Positions 42,279 to 53,320 of a stretch of 64,000 bases of DNA are shown here, piece after piece. Within the stretch, counting starts at the first letter, position 1. Every line of letters starts with the position of its first letter. A model generated the notes under the pieces. The model worked only from the letters and a program-made list of their open reading frames with translations. It made no database searches and was not told where the DNA came from. This DNA comes from SCTM01 sp965279655 (GTDB lineage: Bacteria; Pseudomonadota; Alphaproteobacteria; Rhodospirillales; Rhodospirillaceae): NCBI GenBank assembly GCA_965279655.1, contig OZ257255.1, positions 3,472,001-3,536,000 of the forward strand. The letters run 5' to 3'. Made by a program: the position numbers and the translations under genes.

Positions 42279-44324
42279 TTGGCGCGCAAGACGGACATGT
42301 TGGAACTGGCCGGGGACTTTCCGGCGGCAAGCCATGCGACCTGGCTGAAGCTCGTCGACAAAGTGCTGAACGGCGCACCGTTCGACAAGAAGCTGGTCGC
42401 GCGAACTTATGACGGCCTTTCGATCCAGCCGCTCTACACCGCGGACGATTGGGACAGCACCGGCGATCCGTCCGGATACCCCGGAGCCGCGCCGTACACG
42501 CGCGGCGGCCGCGCCACCGGCACGGCGGAGAACGGCTGGGACATCCGCCAGGTTCACAGCCACCCAGATCCGGAGATCGTCAACCGCCAGATCCTCGAAG
42601 ACCTCGAGCGCGGCGTCTCCTCCATCGTATTGCGCGTGGACCCGAGCGGGAAGAACGGCACCGCCGTGCGTTCCAAGGCCGATCTCGACACGGCGCTGAA
42701 GGGCGTGCTGCTCGATCTCGCGCCGATCGTGTTCGATCCCACCGGGCCGACGCTGCCCATGGCGGCGCTGTTCATGCAGGTGCTGGCGGATCGTGGACTG
42801 AAGAACGAGGCGTTCACTGGCAGCTTCGGCACGGACCCGCTCGCAAGTCTCGCCACCACCGGAACGCTGATCACCGACATCGACACGATCCTCGCGCGCA
42901 TGGCTGACACGACCGCTTACGTCGCGAATAATTATCCCAACGCGCGCACGCTCAACATCAAGACGACGCCCTATCACGGCGCCGGCTGCGGCGAAGCGCA
43001 AGAGCTGGGCATCGCGATGGCCACGGCCGTGGAATACTTGCGCCGTATCGTGGTGGCGGGCGTGGACATCGACACCGCCGCGCGGCAAGTGGCGTTCACC
43101 GTCACCACCGATGCGGACATGATCCTAAGCATCGCGAAAATCCGCGCGCTGCGCCGCCTGTGGGGCCGCGTGGCGGAAGCGTGTGGTGCGAAAGAAGCGA
43201 ACCGCGTTGCGCCGGTCACCGCGATCACGGCGCCGCGCATGTATAGCAAGCGCGATCCCTGGGTGAACATCCTGCGTGGTACGGTTGCTTGCTTCGCCGC
43301 TGGCGTGGCGGGGGCGGACGCGATCACCGTTCTGCCGCTCGACTATGCGCTGGGATATCCGAGCACCCTCGCCCGCCGCGTGGCGCGCAATACGCAGGTT
43401 GTTCTGCAGGAAGAGTCGTTCCTCGGGCGGGTGATCGATCCTGCCGGCGGCGCCTGGACCTTCGAGAAGCTCACGGATGATCTTGCCGTCGCCGGCTGGG
43501 CGTTCTTCCAGAAGATCGAAAAGGCGGGCGGCATCGCGAAGATGCTGCTCGACGGCAGCCTTGCCGCCGAGATCGCCACGATGCGCGAGGCACGGATTTC
43601 CAACATCGCAAAGCGCAAGGATGCGCTGACCGGCGTGAGCGAATTCCCCAACATCCACGAAGCCGATGTAGTGGCGGAGAAAGCCGACATCGATGCCGTG
43701 TTGAAGAAGCGCGACCAGGGTCCGGTGGGCGATGCGGGCAAACTGCCGCCGGCCGGCAAGGGCGAACTCATGGCAGCGCTGATGGACGCCGCAAAGAAGG
43801 GCGCGAACCTGCCGGCCCTGTCGAAGGGACTCGCAACCGGCGCGCCCATCACGGCGACCGCGATGCCGCAGATGCGTCTCGGCCAGGAGTTCGAGACCTT
43901 GCGTGACGCGGGCGACGCCTTCAAAGCCAAGTTCGGCACGCGGCCGCAGCTGTTTCTTGCGAACCTCGGCACGGTCGCCGAGTTCACGGCCCGCGCCACC
44001 TACGCCAAGAACTTCTATGAGGCCGGCGGCGTCGAGACGGTGACCGGCACCGGCGGCACGGACGTCAAAGCCATCACGGCGGATTTCAAACGCAGCGGCG
44101 CACCCTTCGCGGTCGTCTGCGGCACCGATGCCCTCTACGCTGCCCACGCCGCCGATCTGGCCAAGGCGCTGAAGGATGCCGGCGCCGGGATCGTCCATCT
44201 CGCGGGACGCGGCGGCGATCTGGAAACTGCCCTGAAGGCGGTGGGCGTCGACGGTTTCATCTATATTGGGTGCGACGTGCCCAAGGTCCTCAGAGACCTA
44301 CACAAGCAACTGGAGGCCGCATGA
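42279..44324 (+). CDS. mutA: Methylmalonyl-CoA mutase small subunit
   Basis: 681 residues from a TTG at 42279 with a GGAG about eight bases upstream; an ATG at 42297 is possible. The TIM-barrel domain is seen in DDWDSTGDPSGYPGAAPYTR, TRGGRATGTAENGWDIRQVH and NARTLNIKTTPYHGAGCGEA. The C-terminal domain keeps the Rossmann shape but lacks the cobalamin-binding DxHxxG, as is normal for the small subunit. With mutB it interconverts methylmalonyl-CoA and succinyl-CoA. Its stop overlaps the mutB start by 4 bases. The three-gene operon is complete with meaB. Confidence 0.93.
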   Translation: MARKTDMLELAGDFPAASHATWLKLVDKVLNGAPFDKKLVARTYDGLSIQPLYTADDWDSTGDPSGYPGAAPYTRGGRATGTAENGWDIRQVHSHPDPEIVNRQILEDLERGVSSIVLRVDPSGKNGTAVRSKADLDTALKGVLLDLAPIVFDPTGPTLPMAALFMQVLADRGLKNEAFTGSFGTDPLASLATTGTLITDIDTILARMADTTAYVANNYPNARTLNIKTTPYHGAGCGEAQELGIAMATAVEYLRRIVVAGVDIDTAARQVAFTVTTDADMILSIAKIRALRRLWGRVAEACGAKEANRVAPVTAITAPRMYSKRDPWVNILRGTVACFAAGVAGADAITVLPLDYALGYPSTLARRVARNTQVVLQEESFLGRVIDPAGGAWTFEKLTDDLAVAGWAFFQKIEKAGGIAKMLLDGSLAAEIATMREARISNIAKRKDALTGVSEFPNIHEADVVAEKADIDAVLKKRDQGPVGDAGKLPPAGKGELMAALMDAAKKGANLPALSKGLATGAPITATAMPQMRLGQEFETLRDAGDAFKAKFGTRPQLFLANLGTVAEFTARATYAKNFYEAGGVETVTGTGGTDVKAITADFKRSGAPFAVVCGTDALYAAHAADLAKALKDAGAGIVHLAGRGGDLETALKAVGVDGFIYIGCDVPKVLRDLHKQLEAA

Positions 44325-46480
44325 ACAAGGCCACCATCCCGAACTTCGCGGACATTCCGCTCGCTTCACCTGCCAACGCGGTAGGTGCGGACCCCAAAGC
44401 CTGGACGAAGCTTGAGAACTGGGAGACGCCGGAAGGCATCTCCGTGAAGCCGCTGTTCGCTGCGGACGATCTCGCGGGTCTGGACTTCCTCAACGCGCGC
44501 CCCGGCATGGCGCCGTTCCTGCGCGGGCCGTATCCGGCCATGTACGTCACGCAGCCGTGGACCATCCGCCAGTACGCCGGGTTCTCGACCGCCGAAGATT
44601 CCAATGCGTTCTATCGCCGCAACCTGGCGGCGGGACAGAAGGGCCTGTCGGTCGCCTTCGATCTCGCGACTCACCGCGGCTACGACAGCGACCATCCGCG
44701 CGTGTCCGGCGACGTCGGCATGGCCGGCGTGGCGATCGATTCCATCCTCGACATGCGCACCCTGTTCGACGGCATCCCGCTCGATCAGATGAGCGTGTCC
44801 ATGACTATGAACGGCGCGGTGCTGCCGGTGCTGGCGCTCTACATCGCCGCGGCGGAAGAGCAAGGCGTGAAGCCGGCGCAGCTTTCGGGAACCATCCAGA
44901 ACGACATCCTGAAAGAGTTCATGGTGCGGAACACCTACATCTTCCCGCCCGAGCCGAGCATGCGGATCATCTCCGACATCTTCGCCTACACGTCGAAGGA
45001 GATGCCGAAATACAATTCGATCTCCATCTCCGGCTATCACATGCAGGAAGCCGGGGCGACGGCGGACCTCGAACTCGCCTACACGCTGGCGGACGGCGTG
45101 GAATACGCCCGCGCCGGCCTAAAGGCCGGGCTCGATATCGATGCCTTTGCGCCGCGCCTGTCGTTCTTCTGGGCGATCGGCATGAACTTCTTCATGGAAG
45201 TGGCGAAGATGCGCGCCGCCCGTCTGCTGTGGGCGAAGCTGATCAAGCCGTTCGATCCGAAGACCGACAAGTCGCTGGCGCTGCGCGCCCACTGCCAGAC
45301 CTCCGGCTGGAGCCTGACGGCGCAGGACGTGTTCAACAACGTGGTGCGCACCGGTGTCGAGGCCATGGCCGCGACGCAAGGGCACACCCAATCCCTGCAC
45401 ACGAACGCGCTGGACGAAGCATTGGCCCTGCCGACGGACTTCTCCGCACGCATCGCCCGCAATACCCAGCTGTTCATCCAGCAAGAGTCCGGCACCACCC
45501 GCGCGGTCGATCCGTGGGGCGGCAGTTACTACGTCGAGCGCCTGACCTATGAACTGGCCAAGCGCGCGTGGGAGCACATTGAAGAAGTGGAAAGCCTGGG
45601 CGGCATGACCAAGGCCATCGGCGCGGGCATCCCGAAGCTGCGCATCGAGGAAGCCGCGGCCCGCACCCAGGCCCGTATCGACGCCGGCCGTCAGACCGTG
45701 GTGGGCGTGAACAAGTACCGCCTGGACGAAAAAGAGGACATCGACGTCCGCAAGGTCGATAATTCCGCCGTGCGCGGCGCGCAGATTGCTAAACTGAAGC
45801 AGCTGCGCAGCGAACGTGACGAGGGCGCGTGCCAGAAGTCGCTCGAGGCGCTGACCAAGGCGGCGCAGACCGGCACGGGCAACTTGCTCGCGCTGTCGAT
45901 CGAAGCGGCGCGGGCGCGCGCGAGCGTCGGCGAGATGACGACTGCGCTGGAGAAGGTCTACGGCCGCCACGTCGCCGAGATCAAATCCATCGCCGGGGTG
46001 TACAGGAAAGAAGTGGGCAACGATAAGACCGTGACCAAGGTGCTGGAAATGGTGGAGGCCTTCGGCGAGAAGGAAGGCCGCCGCCCGCGCATTCTCATCG
46101 CAAAGATGGGCCAGGACGGCCACGACCGGGGCCAGAAGGTGATCGCCTCCGCGTTCGCCGATCTCGGTTTCGACGTAGACATCGGTCCGCTGTTCCAGAC
46201 GCCGCAGGAAGCCGCCAAGCAGGCTGTCGAGAACGACGTGCACATCATCGGCGCGAGTTCGCTGGCCGCCGGTCATCTGACCCTCGTGCCGGAACTGAAG
46301 ACGGAGTTGAAGCGCCTGGGCCGCGACGACATTCTCGTCGTGGTCGGCGGCGTGATTCCGCCGCAGGACTTCGACGAACTCACCAAGGCCGGGGCCGCGG
46401 CGATCTTCCCGCCGGGCACGGTGATCAGCGAGGCCGCGATCGGGCTGCTCGAAAAACTCAACGCCGCCTTGGGTCACTGA
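44321..46480 (+). CDS. mutB: Methylmalonyl-CoA mutase large subunit
   Basis: 719 residues from the ATG at 44321, with TGGAGG upstream and a 4-base overlap with mutA. The barrel shows RGPYPAMYVTQPWTIRQYAG, FDLATHRGYDSDHPRVSGDV, TMNGAVLPVLALYI and QEAGATADLELAYTLADG. The C-terminal cobalamin domain has the base-off motif DGHDRGQ, then AAGHLTLVPELKTEL and PPGTVISEAA. It is the catalytic B12 subunit that converts methylmalonyl-CoA from propionyl-CoA to succinyl-CoA for the TCA cycle. The propionyl-CoA carboxylase genes are not in the window. Confidence 0.97.
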   Translation: MNKATIPNFADIPLASPANAVGADPKAWTKLENWETPEGISVKPLFAADDLAGLDFLNARPGMAPFLRGPYPAMYVTQPWTIRQYAGFSTAEDSNAFYRRNLAAGQKGLSVAFDLATHRGYDSDHPRVSGDVGMAGVAIDSILDMRTLFDGIPLDQMSVSMTMNGAVLPVLALYIAAAEEQGVKPAQLSGTIQNDILKEFMVRNTYIFPPEPSMRIISDIFAYTSKEMPKYNSISISGYHMQEAGATADLELAYTLADGVEYARAGLKAGLDIDAFAPRLSFFWAIGMNFFMEVAKMRAARLLWAKLIKPFDPKTDKSLALRAHCQTSGWSLTAQDVFNNVVRTGVEAMAATQGHTQSLHTNALDEALALPTDFSARIARNTQLFIQQESGTTRAVDPWGGSYYVERLTYELAKRAWEHIEEVESLGGMTKAIGAGIPKLRIEEAAARTQARIDAGRQTVVGVNKYRLDEKEDIDVRKVDNSAVRGAQIAKLKQLRSERDEGACQKSLEALTKAAQTGTGNLLALSIEAARARASVGEMTTALEKVYGRHVAEIKSIAGVYRKEVGNDKTVTKVLEMVEAFGEKEGRRPRILIAKMGQDGHDRGQKVIASAFADLGFDVDIGPLFQTPQEAAKQAVENDVHIIGASSLAAGHLTLVPELKTELKRLGRDDILVVVGGVIPPQDFDELTKAGAAAIFPPGTVISEAAIGLLEKLNAALGH

Positions 46481-47470
46481 GTGGTCGCCAAAGCGCAGAA
46501 GCCCGCGACTGCCGACGCTTACGCCGCGGGCGTTCTGTCCGGCGACCGGGCCAAGCTGGCCCGCGCGATCACACTCATCGAATCCCGCAACGCGGATCAC
46601 CAACGCATGGCGCAGGAGATGCTGACGCAGCTTCTGCCGCGTACCGGCAATAGCTTGCGTATCGGCATCAGCGGCCTGCCCGGCGCGGGTAAAAGTACTT
46701 TCATCGACGCTTTCGGCACCATGTTGACGGCCAAGGGCCACAAGGTCGCGGTGCTGGCGGTGGACCCGACCTCGTCGCGCACCGGCGGCAGCATTCTCGG
46801 TGACAAGACGCGCATGGCGCGGCTGGCGGTCGACCCGAACGCCTACATCCGCCCCTCGCCCACCGGCGGGACGCTGGGTGGCGTCGCGCGGGCGACGCGC
46901 GAAGCCATCCTGGTGTGCGAGGCGGCGGGCTTCGACGTCGTGCTGGTGGAAACCGTCGGTGTCGGCCAGAGCGAAATCACCGTCGCGGAGATGGTGGACT
47001 TCTTCCTAGTGCTGATGATCGCCGGCGGCGGCGACGAACTGCAGGGCATCAAGAAGGGCGTGCTGGAGATCGCCGACATGATCGCCATCACCAAGGCCGA
47101 CGGCGACAATGCGCGCCGCGCCGAGATCACCGCGAAGGACTATCAGCACGCGCTGCGCATCATCACGCCGACGAGCACAACGTGGACACCACCCGTGACC
47201 ACCATTAGCGCACTGGAAAGCAAGGGGCTCGACACCCTGTGGGACCGCATAGTCCAGCACCGCCGGCTCGTCACTATGTCCGGCGAGCGCGACGGGAAGC
47301 GTCGCGGCCAACAGGTGCGCTGGATGTGGTCCCTCGTCGAGGATCGGCTGATGACCAAGCTCAAGCACCTGCCGTCGGTGAAGGCGTTGGAGAAGGATGT
47401 CGGCGCGGGCAAGATCACGCCGGTGCTGGCGATGGAGAAATTGCTGGCGTCGTTCAGCAAGGGGGAATGA
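46481..47470 (+). CDS. meaB: Methylmalonyl-CoA mutase-associated GTPase
   Basis: 329 residues from the GTG directly after the mutB stop. The P-loop GLPGAGKST is at 65-73, followed by the conserved VDPTSSRTGGSILGDKTRM and a second part VETVGVGQSEITVAEMVDFF. The base-specificity loop is ITKADGD. MeaB (ArgK) protects and reloads the mutase with adenosylcobalamin using GTP. It is part of the mutA-mutB-meaB operon and is followed immediately by an M19 dipeptidase gene in the same direction. Confidence 0.96.
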   Translation: MVAKAQKPATADAYAAGVLSGDRAKLARAITLIESRNADHQRMAQEMLTQLLPRTGNSLRIGISGLPGAGKSTFIDAFGTMLTAKGHKVAVLAVDPTSSRTGGSILGDKTRMARLAVDPNAYIRPSPTGGTLGGVARATREAILVCEAAGFDVVLVETVGVGQSEITVAEMVDFFLVLMIAGGGDELQGIKKGVLEIADMIAITKADGDNARRAEITAKDYQHALRIITPTSTTWTPPVTTISALESKGLDTLWDRIVQHRRLVTMSGERDGKRRGQQVRWMWSLVEDRLMTKLKHLPSVKALEKDVGAGKITPVLAMEKLLASFSKGE

Positions 47471-48718
47471 ATGCGGAGCATCTTGCTTGCGGCAGCGTTG
47501 CTGGCCCTGCCCGTGCGCGCCGAGACCGATGCGGACCTGATCGCCCGCGCGCACGCCATCCATGACCGGGTGATCACGGTCGACACCCATGTCGATATCC
47601 CGCCCAACTTCGGTTCCGACGCCTACGACATGATGAAGCCCGGCCCGCGCGGGCAGCAGGTGCACTTGCCGACCATGCTGGAAGGCGGGTTGGATGCCAC
47701 CTTCCTGATCGTGTTCGTCGGCCAAGGGGAGCGCAGCACCTGGGGCTATGCCAATGCGCTGGCCGATGCGTTCGTCAAGTTCGCCGCCATTCACAAGGTC
47801 GCGGACGTGACCTACAAGGACAAGATCGAACTCGCTACCACCGCCGCAGACGTGCGCCGCATCTCGGCCGCCGGCAAGAAGGTTGCGTTGATCGGCATCG
47901 AGAACGGCTACCCGATCGGCAAGGACATCCGCCTGCTCGATCAGTTCTATGACTTCGGCGCGCGCTACTTCGGACTGGTCCACAACGGCCACAACGATCT
48001 CGCGGACTCCGCCCAGCCGGACAAGCGGCGCAACGAACCGGCGGAGGAACATCACGGGATCTCGCCGCTGGGCAAGGATGTCGTGCGGCGGCTGAATGAA
48101 CTCGGGATCATGGTGGATGTGTCCCACTCCTCCCCCAAGAGCACGCTCGATATGGCGAAGGCATCCGCGGCGCCCATCATCGCATCGCATTCCGGTGTGA
48201 AGGGTGTGTTCGTGCATCCGCGCAATCTGGATGACGAAGGCCTACTCGCCATCAAGAAGACCGGCGGCGTGGCGCAGATGGTGGCGTTCGACAGCTATCT
48301 GCGCGCCGTGCCGGCGGAGAAGACCGCGGCGATCACGGCGGTGAGCCAAGAGTATGGCCTCTCCAATCCGGGCGACATGCGCAAGCTGAGCGCCGATCAA
48401 GTCGCCGCATATGACAAAAAGATGTCAGAGATCGAACTCAAGTGGCCCCGCGCCGGCGTGAAGGAACTGATCGACCATGTCGACTACGCCGTGAAGAAGG
48501 CCGGCATCGACACCGTCGGCATCGCATCCGACTTCAACGGCGGTGGCGGGATCGCCGGATGGAACAGCGCGGCGGAGACATTCAACGTGACCCTGGAGAT
48601 GGTGAAGCGGGGTTATACGGAAGAGCAGATCGGCAAGATCTGGGGCGGAAACCTCTTGCGTGTGATGGAGCGGGTCGAGGAACATGCCGCCCGCAGCAAG
48701 AAGCGGAAGCGTTATTAG
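47471..48718 (+). CDS. Membrane dipeptidase (peptidase M19)
   Basis: 415 residues with GGGGGA upstream and a signal peptide to about residue 17 (PVRAE). All five metal ligands are visible: H40-x-D42 in VDTHVDIP, E144 in IGIENGYPIG, H219 in VDVSHSS and H240 in ASHSG; the late Asp in GIASDFNGGG also fits. It is thus an intact zinc dipeptidase of the renal-dipeptidase type, which cleaves dipeptides, often D-amino-acid-containing. It abuts meaB with no gap and may be co-transcribed. A degenerate paralogue lies at 40944-42167 on the other side of the mutase genes. Confidence 0.92.
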   Translation: MRSILLAAALLALPVRAETDADLIARAHAIHDRVITVDTHVDIPPNFGSDAYDMMKPGPRGQQVHLPTMLEGGLDATFLIVFVGQGERSTWGYANALADAFVKFAAIHKVADVTYKDKIELATTAADVRRISAAGKKVALIGIENGYPIGKDIRLLDQFYDFGARYFGLVHNGHNDLADSAQPDKRRNEPAEEHHGISPLGKDVVRRLNELGIMVDVSHSSPKSTLDMAKASAAPIIASHSGVKGVFVHPRNLDDEGLLAIKKTGGVAQMVAFDSYLRAVPAEKTAAITAVSQEYGLSNPGDMRKLSADQVAAYDKKMSEIELKWPRAGVKELIDHVDYAVKKAGIDTVGIASDFNGGGGIAGWNSAAETFNVTLEMVKRGYTEEQIGKIWGGNLLRVMERVEEHAARSKKRKRY

Positions 48719-48723
48719 ACGAC

Positions 48724-49614
48724 ATGAGTCACGACACCGGGGCCACGCCCCTCACCTTCGCGCAACAAGCCTCCCTGGCGGGAGCGCGGCTGTTCTTCGG
48801 GACCTTCACCGGACTCTTGCGCATCGTCCGCGGCAGCCCGCCGGACGGATGGCGCACGGTGCGCTATGGGTTGCATCGCGACGAGATCCTGGACATCCGA
48901 GAGGGCAATGGCACGCACAAGCCGGTGGTGTACTTCCACGGCGGCGGCTGGGCGATGGGGACGAAGGACTTCTACAGCCACGACCTGATGTTCCTGACGG
49001 ACGCCGGCCACACGGTGTTCAATGTGGAGTACCCGAAAGCACCCGAGTATCCGCACCCGCTGCCGCTGCGCGCGGTGCTGAAGGCGCTTGCGTTCGTGCG
49101 TGAGACATCCGACGCGGTGCATGTGATGGGGGACTCCGCCGGCGGGAACCTTGCCATCATGGCGGGCGTGCTGGCGCAGAACCCGGACCTGATCGCGCAC
49201 GTCGATCCGACGTTCGATCCGAAGACCTTGCCGACGATCCTGAGCGCGACCTCGATCTACGGCGTGCTCGACCGGGCGTCGTGCATGAACACCAAGGTGC
49301 CGGGCGGCGAGACGATGCTTGAAGCTTACGGCGGGCCGAATGTGCTGCTCGAGCGGGTCGACCCAAAGTATGCGATCACGCCGATGGATCTTGTCTTCAC
49401 AACACATCCGCCGTGTCTTCTGACCTGCGGCGAGCACGATCCGATCCTTGAGTCGACGCAGGTCTATCACCAGCACCTTCACACCGCGGGCCATGAGGTG
49501 CAGGTGAAGATTTATCCCGGCGCCACCCACGGGTACTTCAATTTCCCGGATGGGGAAACGAAGCGTCAGTCGGCGCAGGATATCATCGCGTTTCTCAACG
49601 CGATCGAAGGCTAA
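48724..49614 (+). CDS. Alpha/beta hydrolase, HSL-type esterase
   Basis: 296 residues starting 5 bases after the dipeptidase stop. HGGGWAMG at 72-79 is the oxyanion motif and GDSAGG with S138 is the nucleophile elbow. CGEHDPILE gives the Asp and GATHGYFNFP the His of the triad. These define the hormone-sensitive-lipase (GDSAG) esterase family, acting on short acyl esters. No signal peptide is seen, so it is cytoplasmic. It is probably last in the operon with meaB and the dipeptidase. Its end overlaps the convergent aguB gene by 4 bases. Confidence 0.88.
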   Translation: MSHDTGATPLTFAQQASLAGARLFFGTFTGLLRIVRGSPPDGWRTVRYGLHRDEILDIREGNGTHKPVVYFHGGGWAMGTKDFYSHDLMFLTDAGHTVFNVEYPKAPEYPHPLPLRAVLKALAFVRETSDAVHVMGDSAGGNLAIMAGVLAQNPDLIAHVDPTFDPKTLPTILSATSIYGVLDRASCMNTKVPGGETMLEAYGGPNVLLERVDPKYAITPMDLVFTTHPPCLLTCGEHDPILESTQVYHQHLHTAGHEVQVKIYPGATHGYFNFPDGETKRQSAQDIIAFLNAIEG

Positions 49615-50461
49615 CGCTCGGTCAGCGGCCCGTACAGATCCGGACGGCGATCCCGGAAGAAGCCGAAGGCGGCGCGGTTGCGCTTGATCTCGTCGAGATC
49701 CAACGTCGCCAAAATCACGCCCTCTTCCGTGCGGTTCATCTCGGCGACCTTGTCGCCGCGATGGTTGGCGATGAAGGACGAGCCGTAGAAGGTCTGGCCG
49801 TTCTCCGTGCCGACGCGATTGGCGGCCACCACGGGCACCACGTTCGACACGGCATGACCGATCATGGCGCGCTGCCAGAGGTCCTTGGTGTCCAGCTCCG
49901 TGTTGTCGGGCTCGGAGCCGATGGCGGTGGGGTAGAACAGCACTTCGGCGCCCATGATCATCATCGCGCGGGCGCATTCCGGAAACCATTGATCCCAGCA
50001 CACGCCGACGCCGAGCTGGGCGTGCTTGGTCGCCCACGTCTTGAAGCCGGTATTGCCGGGGCGGAAGTAGAACTTCTCTTCGTAGCCAGGACCGTCGGGG
50101 ATGTGGCTCTTGCGGTAGACGCCCATCACCTTGCCGTCCGCGTCGATCATGGCGAGGCTGTTGTAGAACAACTGTCCGTCGCGCTCGAAGATCGAGGCCG
50201 GGATCGCCACGCCGAGCTTCTTCGCGAGCGCCGACAGGCGCGTGACGACGGGATGGCTATCGACCGGATACGCGCGGTCGAAGTGCTTCTCTTTCTCCTC
50301 GCCGCAGAAGTAGTGGCCCTGGAGCAGCTCGGGCGGCAGCACGACCTGCGCGCCCTTCTTGGCCGCGTCCGCGACAAAGCCTTCGATGCGAGAGATGTTC
50401 TCGTCGATGTTGTCGGAGAAGGCACACTGGATCGCGGCGACCGTGAGGGTATTCGGCTTGG

Positions 50462-50465
<4 letters not shown>
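49611..50465 (-). CDS. aguB: N-carbamoylputrescine amidase
   Basis: 284 residues, carbon-nitrogen hydrolase (nitrilase) superfamily. The catalytic triad is E46 (PPELLQG), K119 (YRKSHIPDG) and C156 (GVGVCWDQWFPE). The GVCWDQWFPE block and ALYPTAIGSEP-like text (VLFYPTAIGSEP) are typical of N-carbamoylputrescine amidases. It converts N-carbamoylputrescine to putrescine, ammonia and CO2. Its start overlaps the stop of aguA by 4 bases. The pair forms the agmatine route to putrescine. Confidence 0.95.
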
Positions 50466-51493
<1,028 letters not shown>

Positions 51494-51633
51494 CGCGACC
51501 GTCAAACTCCGGAAGTGCTTGTGCTTACTGGCTCGCGCGGCTGGCCGCAATAGGGGGAATCTCCGCATAGTTGTATGACAGTTGGCGTCACACCGCGGGC
51601 CGCGCGATATAAGAAGGACGGAACGGGAGCGCA

Positions 51634-52536
51634 ATGTCGTCCGGAAACCTGAATGCCGATCGCCGCTTCGACTACGCCCGCGCGCTGCGCGGCGAGGGCG
51701 ATCATGCGGGCGCCGCGGACTTGATGGCCCAGGCCCTGGAACTGGCGCCGTCGTGGCCGGAGGGGAACTTCGCCTTCGCCGAAGCCCTGGCGGACGCGGG
51801 CGCAGCGGACGCGGCCATCGCGGCCTATCGGCGCTATCTCACCCTCGACCCGGCGGACTCCATGGGTGCCGCGGTGAAACTCGCGCTGCTGACGGAGCAG
51901 ACGCCCGCGGCGCTGCCCGAAGCGTATGTGCGCCGCCTGTTCGACGACTACGCGGCGCGGTTCGATTCGGCGCTGGTGCAGAAGCTGGCCTATCGCGGAC
52001 CGGAAAAGCTGCGCGCGGCGGTGAATGAGATCGCGCACCTTGAGGTCAATCAGGGCCGACGGTTCGCCGCCGCCCTCGATCTCGGCTGCGGCACCGGCTT
52101 GAGCGGCGCCGCGTTCCGCGATGTCACCGACTGGCTGGAGGGCGTGGACCTGTCGCCGGGCATGGTGGAGCAGGCGCGGCAGAAGAAGCTCTATGACGCC
52201 CTGGCCGCCGGCGACATGGTCGCGCATCTCGCGGCGGCGACGCGGGCCTTCGATCTGGTGATCGCCGCGGATGTGTTCGTGTACCTGGGCGACCTCGCGC
52301 CGCTGATGGACGCGATCCGGCGCGTCGCGATGCCGGGAGCGCTGATCGCCTTCACCGTGCAGCGGCACGACGGCGATGGGTATGTGCTCGGGGCGGAGCA
52401 TCGCTATCGCCACAGCGCGGCGTACATCCGTGAGGTCTGCGCGGGTTTCGAGGTGCTGCGTCTTGAGGAAGACGTGTTCCGCCAGGAGAAGGGTGTGGAC
52501 GTGCCGGGCTTGCTGGTCGTGGTGCGGAGAGCCTGA
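51634..52536 (+). CDS. TPR-containing SAM methyltransferase (short form)
   Basis: 300 residues. Residues 10-75 form two TPR-like helix pairs (YARALRGEGDHAGAADLMAQ and AADAAIAAYRRYLTLDPADS). A linker with LFDDYAARFDSALVQKLAYR precedes the Rossmann domain, whose motif I is ALDLGCGTGLSGAAFRD. Then GVDLSPGMVEQAR and VIAADVFVYLGD follow. This architecture (TPR, DDYA linker, methyltransferase) is found in protein methyltransferases of Alphaproteobacteria. The target is unknown. It is divergent from aguA. Confidence 0.85.
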   Translation: MSSGNLNADRRFDYARALRGEGDHAGAADLMAQALELAPSWPEGNFAFAEALADAGAADAAIAAYRRYLTLDPADSMGAAVKLALLTEQTPAALPEAYVRRLFDDYAARFDSALVQKLAYRGPEKLRAAVNEIAHLEVNQGRRFAAALDLGCGTGLSGAAFRDVTDWLEGVDLSPGMVEQARQKKLYDALAAGDMVAHLAAATRAFDLVIAADVFVYLGDLAPLMDAIRRVAMPGALIAFTVQRHDGDGYVLGAEHRYRHSAAYIREVCAGFEVLRLEEDVFRQEKGVDVPGLLVVVRRA

Positions 52537-52896
52537 GAGTCGACTCGGTGCTGCAGCGCCGAAGCCGCGCACCCAAAACTGTGAGCACCTGCGAAGCGTA
52601 TGGCGCCAAATACGCGGTGGAAATTTCGGCCGCCCGACTGGGCGCGTGCAGCAAATGTGCGGCAAAAAAAGAGGCGAGGCTGTGGCGCTACAGACAGTCA
52701 TTGCAGCGCTATTTTAGCGCCGGATCTGGACTCGCGATGCTGGCATTTTTCGAAACCGCACACACCGTGAGTCTCGCCGGAAATGGCAATCCGGCGTAAA
52801 GTGCGAATGCAATCCTGACATTGCCGCGCCCAAACCAACGCCCCTGCTTTCGCATGGGCGGCTCTTTGGCGCGCCCATTCCCCATGGAGAAAATCG
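52537..52896. other. Gene-free stretch with small hairpins
   Basis: 360 bases between the TPR-methyltransferase gene and the phage-tail-like gene, both plus strand. Open frames present here lack a protein-like composition. CGCCGG at 52775-52780 and CCGGCG at 52791-52796, and ATGGGCG at 52854-52860 with CGCCCAT at 52872-52878, form two short hairpins. The A-rich run near 52664-52671 may be part of a promoter. No RNA gene is recognised. Confidence 0.4.
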
Positions 52897-53307
52897 ATGA
52901 GCCAGAAGCATGACCCAGATTTCGACCGAGGGACGGTGCGTTACCTTGCCTCGGAACTGGAAATCCCCGCGCGGCTCGCTGAAGCCGCCGGCGCACGGGC
53001 CGCTGCGGCCATGGCGGAACTGAAGAAAGCGCATATCGCCGGCAGCGGCGGAATGCGCGCGAACCACGTGGCCGAGGCGCAGAAGCACATCGCCGCCCTC
53101 GATCCGCGCCGGCACGGCGAATTGCTGCAGCACCTGCAGGCGATTGTGGTGACGCTCGGCGGCAAGCCGCAAAAGTCGGAATTGGCGCATGTGACGCCAG
53201 GTGAGATCGTCATCCCAGCGGAACTGCGCACGCCAGAACTGATGGCGGCGTTACGGGCGGTGGCGGAAGCGCAGGGGGTTGATCTGTCACGCTATGAGGG
53301 GGGGTAA
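52897..53307 (+). CDS. Phage-tail-like protein, N-terminal part of a split gene
   Basis: 136 residues with GGAGAAAATCG before the ATG. The first two thirds are helical and charged (ALDPRRHGELLQHLQAIVVT). The end reads LAHVTPGEIVIPAELRTPEL, then MAALRAVAEAQGVDLSRYEGG and stop. The TPGEIVIP motif is known from the C-terminal parts of phage tail and tape-measure-type proteins. The stop codon directly follows a run of seven G (53298-53304). Skipping one G would continue into the frame of the next gene, reading RYEGGNQDNSVNPRTGHPEF. Probably one ancestral gene broken, or joined by slippage, at the G run. Confidence 0.6.
   Translation: MSQKHDPDFDRGTVRYLASELEIPARLAEAAGARAAAAMAELKKAHIAGSGGMRANHVAEAQKHIAALDPRRHGELLQHLQAIVVTLGGKPQKSELAHVTPGEIVIPAELRTPELMAALRAVAEAQGVDLSRYEGG
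53298..53304 (+). other. G7 homopolymer at the end of the phage-like gene
   Basis: Seven consecutive G residues directly before the TAA stop (53305-53307) of the upstream gene. With six G the two flanking frames form a single open frame of about 220 codons. Such runs are prone to replication, transcription or sequencing slippage. Confidence 0.85.
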
Positions 53308-53320
53308 CCAGGACAATTCA

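Noticed and set aside
45119..46741. 540-codon open frame antisense to mutB/meaB
   Set aside because: It overlaps clear mutB and meaB coding sequence and has a composition typical of reverse-strand shadows.
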